DNA of 64,000 bases from Pedobacter sp. Leaf176 (GCF_001424305.1 NZ_LMPD01000006.1:192490-256489); one strand, 5' to 3'. Counted from the first letter of the stretch, positions 10,380 through 21,282 are shown. The notes: generated by a model not told the origin, from the letters alone. A program made the numbers and translations.

Positions 10380-11221
10380 GGATTTGTACGAGCCATTATC
10401 ATCCTGTCCTTCCCCTGCATATCTTTTTTTAATTCAATGTTTTTGAATCCCTTATCTATTAAAATTTGAAGTGTTTCTTCCCATAAAAATTCATTTATTT
10501 CGAAGAATAAATAACCGTTTGGATTCAGATTAGTATAAGCAAAATCAGAAATAGTCTTATAGAAAATCAAGGGATCGTCATCACTTACAAATAACGCAGA
10601 ATGAGGTTCATATGCGATTACGTTTTTGTGCATATCTGCTTTTTCGAGCTGACGGATATACGGCGGATTGCTCACGACAACGTCATAGCTTTTATCACTT
10701 GAATAAGAAAGTATATCTGCTTCAATAAAATCAATGTTCGTTCCGTTTAATATCGCATTCGCTGATGCCACCTTCAGGGCTTCATCCGAAATATCTAAAG
10801 CCGAGACACTAAGGGCAGGCAAATACTTCTTTATTGCAATCGAAATGCATCCAGAACCGGTACCAATGTCTAGAATGGTCTCTTTTTTTTCTTTAATTTC
10901 CTTAATCACCCAATCAACAAGCTCTTCAGTTTCGGGACGGGGAATTAACACGTGTTCATTTATTTTTAAAGGTAAACCATAAAAGACAGTTTCTCCTAGA
11001 ACCTGTTGTACTGGTTTCCCGGTTTTTAAAACGTCCAATACCCTTGTAAGATCATCAGAATCTTTTTCGGTTAATATCCTGTCTTTTTTGATTAATAATT
11101 CACTTTGAGTAACCTTTAAAATGGAGGTAGCAGACAGGTAAAATATCGACTTAGACTCCTCCGTATTGTAAAATTGGTTTAAACTCTGTATATACTCTTT
11201 TTCTAATTCTTTAATATTCAT
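10376..11221 (-). CDS. prmC: Release factor glutamine N5-methyltransferase
   Basis: ILDIGTGSGCISIAIK and VVSNPPYI; overlaps the xerD stop codon. Confidence 0.95.
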   Translation of the reverse strand: MNIKELEKEYIQSLNQFYNTEESKSIFYLSATSILKVTQSELLIKKDRILTEKDSDDLTRVLDVLKTGKPVQQVLGETVFYGLPLKINEHVLIPRPETEELVDWVIKEIKEKKETILDIGTGSGCISIAIKKYLPALSVSALDISDEALKVASANAILNGTNIDFIEADILSYSSDKSYDVVVSNPPYIRQLEKADMHKNVIAYEPHSALFVSDDDPLIFYKTISDFAYTNLNPNGYLFFEINEFLWEETLQILIDKGFKNIELKKDMQGKDRMIMARTNP

Positions 11222-11269
11222 TGGTTACAAAACTAATAATTCGGTCGGGCATCCTTGTCATAATTTAAC

Positions 11270-11277
11270 TACTTTTG
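11270..11277 (+). promoter_or_regulatory. Candidate Bacteroidota -7 element (TACTTTTG) upstream of ribD
   Basis: Matches TAnnTTTG; only 5 nt before the ATG at 11283; no well-spaced -33 TTG. Confidence 0.35.
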
Positions 11278-11282
11278 CGTTA

Positions 11283-12335
11283 ATGAATGATGAATTTTAC
11301 ATTAAGCGTTGTTTAGAATTGGCGGCTATAGCTATTGGGAGTGTTAGCCCGAATCCAATGGTTGGTTGCGTTATTGTTGTTGGTGATAAAATCATAGGTG
11401 AAGGTTATCATCAAAAATTTGGCCAAGCACATGCTGAGCCGAATGCAATTAAATCTGTATTTGATAAATATGGCTTAGAGGCCGAAACTTTACTCAAAAA
11501 AGCGACAGCCTATGTAAACTTAGAGCCTTGTGCCCATTTTGGGAAAACACCACCATGCGCTGATTTGTTTGTTAAATACCAACTTAAAAAAGTTGTAATT
11601 GGCAACAGGGACCCTTTTTCAGGTGTAGATGGTAAAGGCATTGTGAAATTGAAAAATGCAGGAATTAATGTGATAAGTGGCGTTTTGGATGAAACATGTA
11701 AGTTTTTTAACCGACGTTTTTTTACCAGGATTCAACAGCAAAGGCCTTTTATCATTTTAAAATGGGCCCAGACGGCAAACGGATATTTTGCAACTGCAGA
11801 TGGTCACCAGAAATGGATTAGTGGCGGTTTGGCAAAACGTATTGCACACAGGTGGCGTACGGAGGAAGATGCCATATTGATTGGCAAGCAAACCGCAATA
11901 ATAGATAACCCCCAGCTTACTTCACGCGAATGGCCGGGTAACAATCCAGTTCGTTTAGTAATCGACAGGGAATTGCAAGTTCCTCACAACAGTCATATTT
12001 TTAATGGAGAAGCGAAAACCATTATCCTTAACGAAATTAAGACGGATGTGGTTGGGAATATACATTACATACAAATGGAGGACATGCGATTTTATCTACC
12101 ACAGAAAATTGCATTCCAACTTTATTTAATGGATATTCAGTCTGTAATTATTGAAGGCGGAGCAAATATTTTAAAGCAGTTTTTAGTTGCTAATCTCTGG
12201 GACGAGGCACGTATTTTCACGTCTGCAACCAGTTGGATAAATGGCGTCCCCTCACCTGTTATAAATGGTAATTTAACTGAAGAAATCCAACTCGGATCAG
12301 ATAAACTTTCCATATATATAAATCAAACAACATAA
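11283..12335 (+). CDS. ribD: Riboflavin biosynthesis deaminase/reductase
   Basis: HAEPNAI and EPCAHFGKTPPCADL deaminase zinc motifs, reductase domain. Confidence 0.96.
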   Translation: MNDEFYIKRCLELAAIAIGSVSPNPMVGCVIVVGDKIIGEGYHQKFGQAHAEPNAIKSVFDKYGLEAETLLKKATAYVNLEPCAHFGKTPPCADLFVKYQLKKVVIGNRDPFSGVDGKGIVKLKNAGINVISGVLDETCKFFNRRFFTRIQQQRPFIILKWAQTANGYFATADGHQKWISGGLAKRIAHRWRTEEDAILIGKQTAIIDNPQLTSREWPGNNPVRLVIDRELQVPHNSHIFNGEAKTIILNEIKTDVVGNIHYIQMEDMRFYLPQKIAFQLYLMDIQSVIIEGGANILKQFLVANLWDEARIFTSATSWINGVPSPVINGNLTEEIQLGSDKLSIYINQTT

Positions 12336-13201
12336 TGATTTACATAATTTTAAGTGTTTGTTGCAGTGTAACTGTTGCCGTTTTGCTCAAGCTTGCCAAA
12401 AGATACCGAATCAGTATTATTCAAGCTGTAACAGTTAACTATTTAACTGCGTTAATACTTTGCTTTCTCTTTTTCAATTCGGATATTAAACTTGCAGGTT
12501 ATTCGGCGCCATGGTCAATTTATTCGGGTCTGGCCGTGCTATTACCCACAATATTTCTTTTCCTCGCAGCTTCAGTTAAAAAACTGGGTATTGTTAAAAC
12601 AGATATCGCCCAAAGACTTTCGCTTTTTATTCCAATTTTAGCTGCATATTTCATTTTTAAAGAAGATTTTAGCCAGCTGAAATTTATTGGACTCGGCGTG
12701 GGGTTTACTGCTATTGTTTTAACATTTTTTCGCAAAACTGAAGGTAGTTCAAACCTGAATGATTGGCTGTATCCAATAATGGTATTTTTAGGTTTCGGCA
12801 TTATCGATGTGCTTTTCAAGCAAGTTGCTCTGTATAAAGAATTGCCTTATACAACATCGTTGTTTATTGTTTTTTGTCTTGCTTTCCTGGTTTCGCTTAT
12901 TATAGTATCAATAATGGTGATTACAAAGAAAACAAAACTCCAGCTTGTTAATATTGGCTGTGGCCTGATACTTGGATTGTTTAATTTTGGCAATATTCTA
13001 TTTTATTTAAAAGCTCATAAGGCGTTATCCTCGAACCCGTCTACTGTTTTTGCCGCCATGAATTTAGGCGTTATTGTTGTTGGTACTTTAGTTGGCATAT
13101 TCGTTTTCAAAGAAAAATTGTCTAAACTCAATTATTTTGGAATAGCACTTGCCATCTGTGCCGTTATTTTAATCACATTATCTCAGTTAAATGCTATTTG
13201 A
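12335..13201 (+). CDS. EamA/DMT family transporter
   Basis: About ten TM helices, two EamA-like halves. Confidence 0.85.
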   Translation: MIYIILSVCCSVTVAVLLKLAKRYRISIIQAVTVNYLTALILCFLFFNSDIKLAGYSAPWSIYSGLAVLLPTIFLFLAASVKKLGIVKTDIAQRLSLFIPILAAYFIFKEDFSQLKFIGLGVGFTAIVLTFFRKTEGSSNLNDWLYPIMVFLGFGIIDVLFKQVALYKELPYTTSLFIVFCLAFLVSLIIVSIMVITKKTKLQLVNIGCGLILGLFNFGNILFYLKAHKALSSNPSTVFAAMNLGVIVVGTLVGIFVFKEKLSKLNYFGIALAICAVILITLSQLNAI

Positions 13202-13805
13202 CGATTCTTATAAAACCATTTCTGGAAAGACAGAAGGAATTTTTCGGGATAAAGGTAGCAAGTTTATTGCCTATGCCTACCCAATTCGCTCTGAGGAGGA
13301 AGTAAAGCCGATTATCACAAGCCTTAAATATGAACATAATAAGGCCAATCATTTTTGTTATGCTTATCGATTAACCCCTGACAGATCCGTTTTCAGAGTG
13401 AGTGATGATGGGGAGCCATCAGGAACAGCCGGCAGGCCAATCTTAAATTGTTTGTTATCAGAAGATTTAACAAATATACTCATAGTCGTTGTGCGCTATT
13501 TTGGCGGAACCCTGCTTGGCGTGCCCGGATTAATCAATGCATATAAATCGGCCAGTTTGGAAGCTATTAAAACATCAGATGTTATTACTAAAACTGTAAA
13601 TGATATCTACGAAGCTTATTTCGAATATTTGCACATGAATGATGTTATGAAACTGGTGAAAGATGAACAGTTGGAGGTACTTGGTCAGCATTTCGATACG
13701 AACTGTATTCTAAAATTTGAAGTAAGAAAAGCACAATTGAATCCAGTTTTAACTAAGTTTGATAAAATTGATGGTGTTCGGCTCAAATACCTTCATACAA
13801 ATTAG
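13191..13805 (+). CDS. YigZ/IMPACT family protein
   Basis: SDDGEPSGTAGRPIL and VVVRYFGGTLLGVPGLI. Confidence 0.95.
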   Translation: MLFDDSYKTISGKTEGIFRDKGSKFIAYAYPIRSEEEVKPIITSLKYEHNKANHFCYAYRLTPDRSVFRVSDDGEPSGTAGRPILNCLLSEDLTNILIVVVRYFGGTLLGVPGLINAYKSASLEAIKTSDVITKTVNDIYEAYFEYLHMNDVMKLVKDEQLEVLGQHFDTNCILKFEVRKAQLNPVLTKFDKIDGVRLKYLHTN

Positions 13806-13812
13806 CAGACAT

Positions 13813-14673
13813 ATGAAAATAGCGGAAAGTGATTTAATCATTAATCCTGATGGAAGTATTTATCATTTAAAACTTTTACCCGAAGATGTAGCCGAAACAA
13901 TAATTACAGTTGGTGATCCTGACCGTGTGGGCGAAGTGAGCAAGTATTTTGATAATGTAGAATTAAAAAAAGGCAAACGCGAATTCTTAACCCATACTGG
14001 TTTCGTCGGAAAAAAACGAGTTACCGTACTTTCTACGGGAATCGGAACGGACAACATCGATATTGTTTTTAACGAGTTGGATGCGCTTGCAAATATCGAT
14101 TTTGCAAAAAGGGAAGTGAAAAAACAGCTTACCTCTTTGAATATTATCCGTATCGGAACTTCGGGTGCTGTACAATGCGATATCCCTATCGGAACTATTT
14201 TGGCTTCATCTTATGGTTTAGGCCTGGATGCTCTGATGAATTATTATTTAATTGATTTAGCTGATGATGAGCAAAGCTTACTTGGTGATATTGAATCTCA
14301 TTTCAATCACTTAACAAATATACATCCGTACTTAATTGCCGCTTCTGAAGTTTTGTTAGATACAATCGGGAAAGACCTACCACGGGGAATCACGGTTACT
14401 GCACCAGGCTTTTATGCGCCACAAGGACGTCGGGTTCGTGCTAAGAACGCAGTGCCAGATTTCGTGGAATTGGTTAGCAGTTTTAAAAGTAATCAACATC
14501 GGATTACCAATTTAGAAATGGAAACTGCAGGAATATATGCACTAGCTAAGGCTTTAGGACATAAAGCACTATCGGTGAATGCTATTTTAGCCAGTCGCGT
14601 TAAGTACGAATTTAGTAAAGAGCCAGATAAAGTGGTTGAAAATGCAATTAAATTGGTTCTCGAACGGATTTAG
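13813..14673 (+). CDS. Nucleoside (uridine-type) phosphorylase
   Basis: ITVGDPDRV, IRIGTSGAVQ, NLEMETAGIYALAKALGH; start chosen at MKIAESDLI. Confidence 0.9.
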   Translation: MKIAESDLIINPDGSIYHLKLLPEDVAETIITVGDPDRVGEVSKYFDNVELKKGKREFLTHTGFVGKKRVTVLSTGIGTDNIDIVFNELDALANIDFAKREVKKQLTSLNIIRIGTSGAVQCDIPIGTILASSYGLGLDALMNYYLIDLADDEQSLLGDIESHFNHLTNIHPYLIAASEVLLDTIGKDLPRGITVTAPGFYAPQGRRVRAKNAVPDFVELVSSFKSNQHRITNLEMETAGIYALAKALGHKALSVNAILASRVKYEFSKEPDKVVENAIKLVLERI

Positions 14674-14700
14674 TATTTGTTATTTCTTAAATTTTCTAAA

Positions 14701-15099
14701 TCAGGCTAATTGAATTTTTTCCTTCACCAACTCGTTTTGTGAGGTATCTAAATAAGTGCAGGTCATTTCGATTAAATCAATAATCCATTTTTCTACACCG
14801 GCATCTGCAGCCTGCTTGCAAAATGTATAATAATCCGTTTCGCCTCTTTGGTGAACTTGTAGAGCATGCTGTAATTTATCTGCTGAAGATTCGTCATTAA
14901 TGACTAAAGACGGTGGATACTCATCAGGGCTCGTTTGAACTGAATAGTCATCATTATCAAAATAAACTGATAGTCCGGTCGAAACATATACATCATTTCT
15001 AACAACACCCATTTCCTTAATCTTTTTGATGAATTTTGGAAAATCGGCTCCCGTTTTTATTCTCGATTCCGATGCCTTAATTTCTTCGATGCTAAACAT
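14701..15099 (-). CDS. DUF1398 family protein
   Basis: MFSIEEIKASESRIKTGADFPKFIKKIKEMGV...GETDYYTFCKQAADAGVEKWIID. Confidence 0.8.
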   Translation of the reverse strand: MFSIEEIKASESRIKTGADFPKFIKKIKEMGVVRNDVYVSTGLSVYFDNDDYSVQTSPDEYPPSLVINDESSADKLQHALQVHQRGETDYYTFCKQAADAGVEKWIIDLIEMTCTYLDTSQNELVKEKIQLA

Positions 15100-15101
15100 A
15101 T

Positions 15102-16151
15102 TTATTTGTAATTTGATATCTTAAAAATCGTTGTTTGCGTATACAAATCTTCAGGCTGCAAAACCGTAGACGGAAATTTCTCAATATTGACAGCATTCGG
15201 GTGGTGCTGGGTTTCAATACAAATTGCATCAAATGCGTCATAGTCTCTTCCACCCTTTCCATTTTTTACTCTTAAATATTTGGAAGTATATACATGAGCA
15301 ACGGGCTCAGTCGTATATACACTTAAAACTAAACCACTCTCATCCTCAAATGTTTTGGAAGCCAAGGTCAGATCCCCGTAAATTTTGTCCAGGACAAAAG
15401 TTTGGTCATATCCTTCTTCTGGATTCCAGTCTCTTGAAACCTCTTTTTCTGTTCGGAAATCAAAGGGCGTGTTTTCCACCGGGATTATTTTTCCAGTCAC
15501 ACAGTAATTTTCATCTTGCTCTAAATAATTGGATGCAAAAATCTGCAGTTTATGTTTGTCAATGCGTCCGCCACCTGGTGCTAAGTTAAAGTAGTCATGA
15601 TGTGTCAAATTTACAGCAGTAGCTTTATCTGTTTCGGCTTCGTAAGTTAAAATCAGTTCGTCATTTTCAGTTAATTCGAAAGTTAAAGCGACTATCAAAT
15701 TTCCAGGAAAGCCTTCTTCGCCATCTACGCTTTCATATTCGAGCGTTACGATGGATTGATTGTCCGCTTCTGAGTCGACTATAGTCCAGAATTTCCTGTC
15801 AAAACCAATAACTCCTCCATGAATTGAATCTGTACCTGTATTTTTAATTAATTGATAATCCTCGTTACCAATACTAAATTTACCGTCTTTTATGCGATTT
15901 GCATACCTCCCAATCACCGCTCCGATGTGAGGATTGTTTTCAAGATATGCGGCATTAACATACTGCTCCAGATCGTCAAAACCTAAAACGATATCCTGCA
16001 AACTGCCTTTGGCATTTTTAACGGTGAATTTATTAATTATTGCACCGTAATTAAGTACCTCAACGCAGGTTCCTTTGCTATTGGTAAGTTCTATTGCGAT
16101 AACTTCCTCTCCATCAATAAATTTTCCGGTAGATGTTTGCTGAATGCTCAT
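15102..16151 (-). CDS. galM: Galactose mutarotase
   Basis: IGRYANRI, NLTHHDYFNL, ETQHHPNA. Confidence 0.95.
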   Translation of the reverse strand: MSIQQTSTGKFIDGEEVIAIELTNSKGTCVEVLNYGAIINKFTVKNAKGSLQDIVLGFDDLEQYVNAAYLENNPHIGAVIGRYANRIKDGKFSIGNEDYQLIKNTGTDSIHGGVIGFDRKFWTIVDSEADNQSIVTLEYESVDGEEGFPGNLIVALTFELTENDELILTYEAETDKATAVNLTHHDYFNLAPGGGRIDKHKLQIFASNYLEQDENYCVTGKIIPVENTPFDFRTEKEVSRDWNPEEGYDQTFVLDKIYGDLTLASKTFEDESGLVLSVYTTEPVAHVYTSKYLRVKNGKGGRDYDAFDAICIETQHHPNAVNIEKFPSTVLQPEDLYTQTTIFKISNYK

Positions 16152-16215
16152 AAATTGTAACTTAGGGCTTTTGTTTACTGAACAAACATACCAATATTTA
16201 AATATTTTCTAACAA

Positions 16216-17367
16216 ATGAAAATCAAACTTGAGGAAAAATTTGCCGAGCAATACCACAACAATGCCGATGCAGTTTATTTTACACCGGGCCGGGTGAACC
16301 TTATTGGTGAGCACATCGATTACAATGGTGGCTTAGTTATGCCTTGTGCAATCACGCTGGGAACCTGGATCGCGATTGCACCAAACTCCGACAATAAATT
16401 CAGATTTAAAAGTTTAAATTTTGAAGCGCAAACTGAAGTAGAAAGTAATAAAAGTCACCAAAAAAATGGCAGCCTTTGGGCCAATTATCCGATTGGCGTT
16501 ATCAATGAATTTCTGAATGATGGCAAAGAAATCCCAGGTCTGGATTTCCTCTATTTCGGAAATATTCCAATCGGTTCAGGACTTTCCTCCTCTGCTTCTA
16601 TTGAAATTGCAACTGCATTTGCTTTAAATAATTATTTCAATTTAGGCTACGATAATCTTGCATTGGTGAAAATTGCAAAAAGAGTTGAGAACGACTTTAT
16701 AGGACTTAATTCTGGAATTATGGATCAATTTGCAGTAGCCTTTGGTGAAAAAGATAAGGCCATTGTTTTGGATTGTGAATCACTTAAATATAAAATGGTC
16801 GATGTCAATTTAGGTAATTATGTGCTTGCCATTATAAATACTAAAAAACCTCGCGAATTGGCAGATTCCAAATACAATGAGCGTGTTGAAGAATGCCAAA
16901 CGGCCTTGAAATTATTAAATGAGGAGGTTAAGCTCAATAATCTTTGTGAACTGAGCGCTGAAAAATTTGCCTTACATAAGCATTTGATCAAAGATGAGAC
17001 AATTTTAAACCGGGCTACTCATATTGTTAAAGAAAATGATCGCGTTCATTTAGCAGCAAAGGCTTTGAATGCTGGTGAGCTAGATGAGTTTGGCCGATTA
17101 ATGTACGCTTCACATAAATCTTTAAGAGAGCTTTATGAAGTTAGTGGCAAAGAATTAGATACGGTTGTTGATTTTTGTGCAGGCTACGAACACGTAATTG
17201 GTGCAAGGATGACAGGTGCCGGTTTTGGTGGATGTGCAATTGCATTGTTAGAAAAAGGCTTTGAAGAAGATTTTGCCAAATACCTGACTGATTATTACGT
17301 AGAACGAATCGGCTATCCAGCTGAAATCTACATTAGTGAAATTGGTAACGGTCCCGTAAAATTATAG
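16216..17367 (+). CDS. galK: Galactokinase
   Basis: PGRVNLIGEHIDYNGG, IPIGSGLSSSASIE, MTGAGFGGC. Confidence 0.97.
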   Translation: MKIKLEEKFAEQYHNNADAVYFTPGRVNLIGEHIDYNGGLVMPCAITLGTWIAIAPNSDNKFRFKSLNFEAQTEVESNKSHQKNGSLWANYPIGVINEFLNDGKEIPGLDFLYFGNIPIGSGLSSSASIEIATAFALNNYFNLGYDNLALVKIAKRVENDFIGLNSGIMDQFAVAFGEKDKAIVLDCESLKYKMVDVNLGNYVLAIINTKKPRELADSKYNERVEECQTALKLLNEEVKLNNLCELSAEKFALHKHLIKDETILNRATHIVKENDRVHLAAKALNAGELDEFGRLMYASHKSLRELYEVSGKELDTVVDFCAGYEHVIGARMTGAGFGGCAIALLEKGFEEDFAKYLTDYYVERIGYPAEIYISEIGNGPVKL

Positions 17368-17418
17368 TGTTAAATACATTAATCGAATCCCTTATTGGGA
17401 AGAGCGTATTTTCTTGAA

Positions 17419-17949
17419 ATGAAAAAATTAAAATTAGACGAGTTAGATCGACCGGATATAGAAGAATTTAAGGCACAGGAAAAATTGTCCGTTGTGGTGG
17501 TTTTAGATAACGTAAGAAGCATGCATAACATTGGATCAATTTTCAGGACCGCGGATGGATTTGCATTGGAGAAAATTGTTTTATGCGGAATCACTGCACA
17601 ACCGCCACACCGGGAAATAGAAAAAACAGCTTTAGGTGCCACACAATCGGTTGATTGGGTTTATTATCCGGAAACTGTCCATGCTGTCGATGAATTAAGC
17701 GCTTCAGGATATGAAATTATTGCAATTGAACAAGCCAGGGATAGTACCATGCTGAATACTTTCACACCGGAGAAAGCAAAAAAATATGCATTAATTTTTG
17801 GAAATGAAGTTGACGGCGTTAGTGAAGAAGTGATGGCAAAGATTGACAATTGTATTGAAATTCCGCAGTTTGGTACTAAACATTCATTTAATATCACGGT
17901 CGCCGCAGGCATCGTTTTTTGGGATTTCTTTGCTAAACTGAAGGTCTGA
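17419..17949 (+). CDS. SpoU/TrmH family RNA methyltransferase
   Basis: DNVRSMHNIGSIFRTADGF, FGNEVDGVSEEV, IPQFGTKHSFNITVAAG. Confidence 0.95.
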   Translation: MKKLKLDELDRPDIEEFKAQEKLSVVVVLDNVRSMHNIGSIFRTADGFALEKIVLCGITAQPPHREIEKTALGATQSVDWVYYPETVHAVDELSASGYEIIAIEQARDSTMLNTFTPEKAKKYALIFGNEVDGVSEEVMAKIDNCIEIPQFGTKHSFNITVAAGIVFWDFFAKLKV

Positions 17950-18107
17950 TTTTTAGTTATCTCGTCAACTAGGTTCTAAATTATTTTGTGATTAAAAGCT
18001 TATAAACCTGATTAAAATAGCTAATATCATTTATAAATTCCTTTCTCAAGATGAAGGACATTTAAAAAATACAAGCTGTTAAAAAAATTGCTTAATATAC
18101 CAACTAT

Positions 18108-18153
18108 AAATGGATTAAAATTTACTTGCAACAATCATTTTAATCCATTTTTT
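18108..18153. terminator. Hairpin, intrinsic-terminator-like
   Basis: AAATGGATTAAAA and TTTTAATCCATTT perfect 13-bp stem followed by T-run. Confidence 0.55.
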
Positions 18154-18315
18154 CTGTATTTGTGTAACTTTTTTGAAATAAATTTTAAGCCGCTAATTTA
18201 TTGATTAACAAATTTTTGCCTTATATTTTTTTTATTTGACAGATTTTTTTCTCTACTGACTCAAAACAGTATCACAAAAAAGCTGTTTAAGTTGAAATTA
18301 GAATATAGAAATAAT

Positions 18316-19599
18316 ATGAATTCGAGAATTACAAAATCAACAATGTTGGTTGCTTTATTGGGACTATCATCACAGCTATTTGCACAAGAAACTCCAACTA
18401 CATCTGGTAGATTTGGCAAGCAGTCATTAAGAACGTGGAGCATTGGTGCACACGGTGGTATTCTTAGCCAGAATACATTTTTAGGAGGCGGAAGTGTAAA
18501 AGCTGAAGAATTTAAAAGTATCGGCTATGGTGCATTTGTTAAAAAACAGATTTTACCTGCCTTAGGCTTACAAGCTGACTTTTTACGTGGTGAAATTAAA
18601 ACATTGAATGCAACGAGCACCATTGAGCAAATAAACAAAATTAATTGGTCAGGGTCATTAACAGCCGTTTTAAACATTGCGAACTTCAGTTTAAATACAG
18701 AGAATGCAGTTTTAATCCCTTATATCAAGGCTGGTGCCGGCTACATGTCCTCTGATTCTCAGGTTGGGACGGTTCAAGCTTTTACTGATAGAGAAGGATG
18801 GTTCATTCCAACTGGTGTTGGATTCAAATTGGGTGTATCTAAAGGCATCAATATTGATTTAGGCTACGACATCAATTTCATTAAATCTTCTGCGACTGTT
18901 AAAAGTGCTTACAACGAAAGTAGATTCTCTTATGCTCATGCAGGTTTAGAATTTGCTTTGGGTAATAAGGAAAACCCTCAGCTGCAAAATTACAGCGCAA
19001 TTGCGGACTTGCGTAAACAAAGTGCGGAAGAAAGTGCTGAACTTAGAAGAGCATTATCTACAGCAGAGCAAAATGCGGCAAGAGACAGAGAGCAATATGC
19101 TAAAGATTTAGCTGATGACGATAACGATGGCGTAGCAAACAAATTTGACAAATGCCCTGGAACTCCTTCAGGAACAGTTGTTGATGGTTCAGGATGCCCT
19201 TTAGCTGCTCCAACTACCAAAGTGATTAAAGAAACAACTGTAATTACAGAAGCTGACCGTAAAGTGGTGAGAGATGCGATTTCTAATTTAGAATTCGATT
19301 TAGGTAAATCAACTATTCGTTCTAAATCTTATACTACTTTAAACAGAGTTGCTACTTTATTAATGGAGAAAAACTTTAGTTTAAAATTAGCCGGTCACAC
19401 AGATAATACTGGTGGTAGAGAATTAAACTTACGTTTATCTAAAGATAGAGCAGAATCCGTTAAAGCTTATTTAGTTTCGCAAGGTGCTAATGCATCCAGA
19501 ATTGAAGCTACAGGTTACGGACCAGATCAACCAATTGCAACTAACAAAAGTGCATCTGGACGTCAGGCAAACCGTCGTGTAGAATTTACATTATATTAA
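18316..19599 (+). CDS. OmpA family outer membrane protein with thrombospondin type-3-like Asp-rich linker
   Basis: Signal peptide, beta barrel, DDDNDGVANKFDKCPGTPSG, OmpA-C peptidoglycan-binding domain. Confidence 0.95.
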   Translation: MNSRITKSTMLVALLGLSSQLFAQETPTTSGRFGKQSLRTWSIGAHGGILSQNTFLGGGSVKAEEFKSIGYGAFVKKQILPALGLQADFLRGEIKTLNATSTIEQINKINWSGSLTAVLNIANFSLNTENAVLIPYIKAGAGYMSSDSQVGTVQAFTDREGWFIPTGVGFKLGVSKGINIDLGYDINFIKSSATVKSAYNESRFSYAHAGLEFALGNKENPQLQNYSAIADLRKQSAEESAELRRALSTAEQNAARDREQYAKDLADDDNDGVANKFDKCPGTPSGTVVDGSGCPLAAPTTKVIKETTVITEADRKVVRDAISNLEFDLGKSTIRSKSYTTLNRVATLLMEKNFSLKLAGHTDNTGGRELNLRLSKDRAESVKAYLVSQGANASRIEATGYGPDQPIATNKSASGRQANRRVEFTLY

Positions 19600-19613
19600 T
19601 TGATCATATAATG

Positions 19614-19654
19614 AAACGCAAAAGCCCCGATTATAATCGGGGCTTTTGCGTTTA
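19614..19654. terminator. Strong intrinsic terminator after the OmpA gene
   Basis: AAACGCAAAAGCCCCGATtataATCGGGGCTTTTGCGTTT. Confidence 0.9.
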
Positions 19655-19701
19655 CAAATATCTGTTTTAAGTGCTTCCTGCCTTGCAATGACAACCTATT
19701 A

Positions 19702-21000
19702 TTAAGACAAACCTTTTTTATTCTTATAAGTCATTTTTGCCTTAGTGCCGGCGCTGTAATTATAGTTCTTTAAATTACTGGCTTTTTTTTCGTGAAAAGC
19801 GGCACCACGTTCAGATGTTTCCTCATCTTCCTCTTTTTTCTTTTTCTTAGGTTTTGCGGCAGCATCCACAATTTTCAAATCCTCTGGCAAGTCCATTACT
19901 TCCATTCGCTGACCAATAGCTTGCTCAATTTTCTTTACCTCAATTAATTCAATATCTGTAGAGAACGTAATGGCAACGACTTCTTCATCTTCATGTTTAA
20001 CAATACGCTGAATCAAAGTTTCTTTTTGTTCAGGCAATTCAAAATGAAGAATAAACGGTATGCCATGAATATCTAAATCAACCAGGTTTTCATTGGCAAC
20101 AATCAAAACCCTGGCATCAGGATTTGATTTGAAATCCTCAATATCATCATAACCTTTATCATCAAAAAATAAGGAACGATAAATACTTATTTCTCCTTCT
20201 TTAGGATTATTAAAATTTTTAAAAACAGTTTGAGCAGTTAGCCGCGTGTTTACGAACACGACTACTTTTTCAAAAAATTCAGTATCGTTTAACAGTAAGG
20301 TTAATAAATTTAATTTGGTTCTGAAATTTGGAACCTGATATAACATTTGCGGATACACCTCTGCTTGCTTTTCGCCTATTTCTTCAACTTCGATGGTCGT
20401 AGCAGAATCTTTAATGAAAGGCGAAATCATGTGGTTAAGTTTTTCGTGCATTACTTCCGTAAATACGACGTGTTGAGATTTATATGCACTATTTGCCAAT
20501 TCTACAACCGGCAATTGTAAGCCCTTTTTCACAATAAGCTCCGCATTATCAACAATAAACAACTGGATTTTATTCGTATTTAAAGCAAGTTTTAAATATA
20601 ACGCACGCGCCCTATCCGGAACAGCTACGATAATATCGCAGCCATCAGTAATCTCATTCATTTGTGTTTCAATAGTGCCACGACTATCGATTCCCAAAAT
20701 CCTGAATGTGCTGTTGCGGTTTAATAGCGCAAATTGCTCCAGGACATGATCAACATGTTCTGCATCAGGAACCAGGATTAAAGCCCTTGGTGCTTCTTCA
20801 AATGCATATTTTAATTTCATTAAAGTAGCTAAAACATAAGTTGTTGTTTTACCCGACCCCTCCGGACCCACTGCAATAACATCCTGGCCACCTAAAATCC
20901 GAGACATGGTTTTGGTTTGGATTTCCTTTGGAGTTAAAAATCCTGCATCAGTCATGGCTGCAACAAGTGGTTTACTCAGTTTTAATTTTTCTAATGACAC
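19702..21000 (-). CDS. DEAD/DEAH-box RNA helicase-like protein
   Basis: VGPEGSGKTTTYVLATL, Q-motif region, helicase C domain; GTG start near 21000 preferred over the ATG at 21096. Confidence 0.85.
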   Translation of the reverse strand: MSLEKLKLSKPLVAAMTDAGFLTPKEIQTKTMSRILGGQDVIAVGPEGSGKTTTYVLATLMKLKYAFEEAPRALILVPDAEHVDHVLEQFALLNRNSTFRILGIDSRGTIETQMNEITDGCDIIVAVPDRARALYLKLALNTNKIQLFIVDNAELIVKKGLQLPVVELANSAYKSQHVVFTEVMHEKLNHMISPFIKDSATTIEVEEIGEKQAEVYPQMLYQVPNFRTKLNLLTLLLNDTEFFEKVVVFVNTRLTAQTVFKNFNNPKEGEISIYRSLFFDDKGYDDIEDFKSNPDARVLIVANENLVDLDIHGIPFILHFELPEQKETLIQRIVKHEDEEVVAITFSTDIELIEVKKIEQAIGQRMEVMDLPEDLKIVDAAAKPKKKKKEEDEETSERGAAFHEKKASNLKNYNYSAGTKAKMTYKNKKGLS

Positions 21001-21274
21001 GCCTATCTTTTTAATGTTTGAAAATGCAAATATCCTTAAAATAATTAGCTTTTGAGAAATTGAATTTAAGGACTGATAATAAATGCCGCAAATCAATGGG
21101 TAATTCAGGTGTCCAAAGCATCATTCTCATTAAAATTGGTAACATTCTTAATATTTAGATACACCGTATTTTAAATAATAATATCAAAAATAAAATTAGT
21201 TGCTGATTATAAGAAAGTTAAATGGTTTTTTAAATTAAATACTATTAATTCTATAGATATTATATACTTATTTA

Positions 21275-21282
21275 TATATTTG
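21275..21282 (+). promoter_or_regulatory. Candidate -7 element (TATATTTG)
   Basis: TAnnTTTG match about 55 nt upstream of the 53-aa ORF at 21338; no clear -33 TTG. Confidence 0.3.

Noticed and set aside
14701-15099. DUF1398 ('phage envelope') protein as prophage evidence
   Set aside because: Name is historical; isolated gene next to galM with no phage context.
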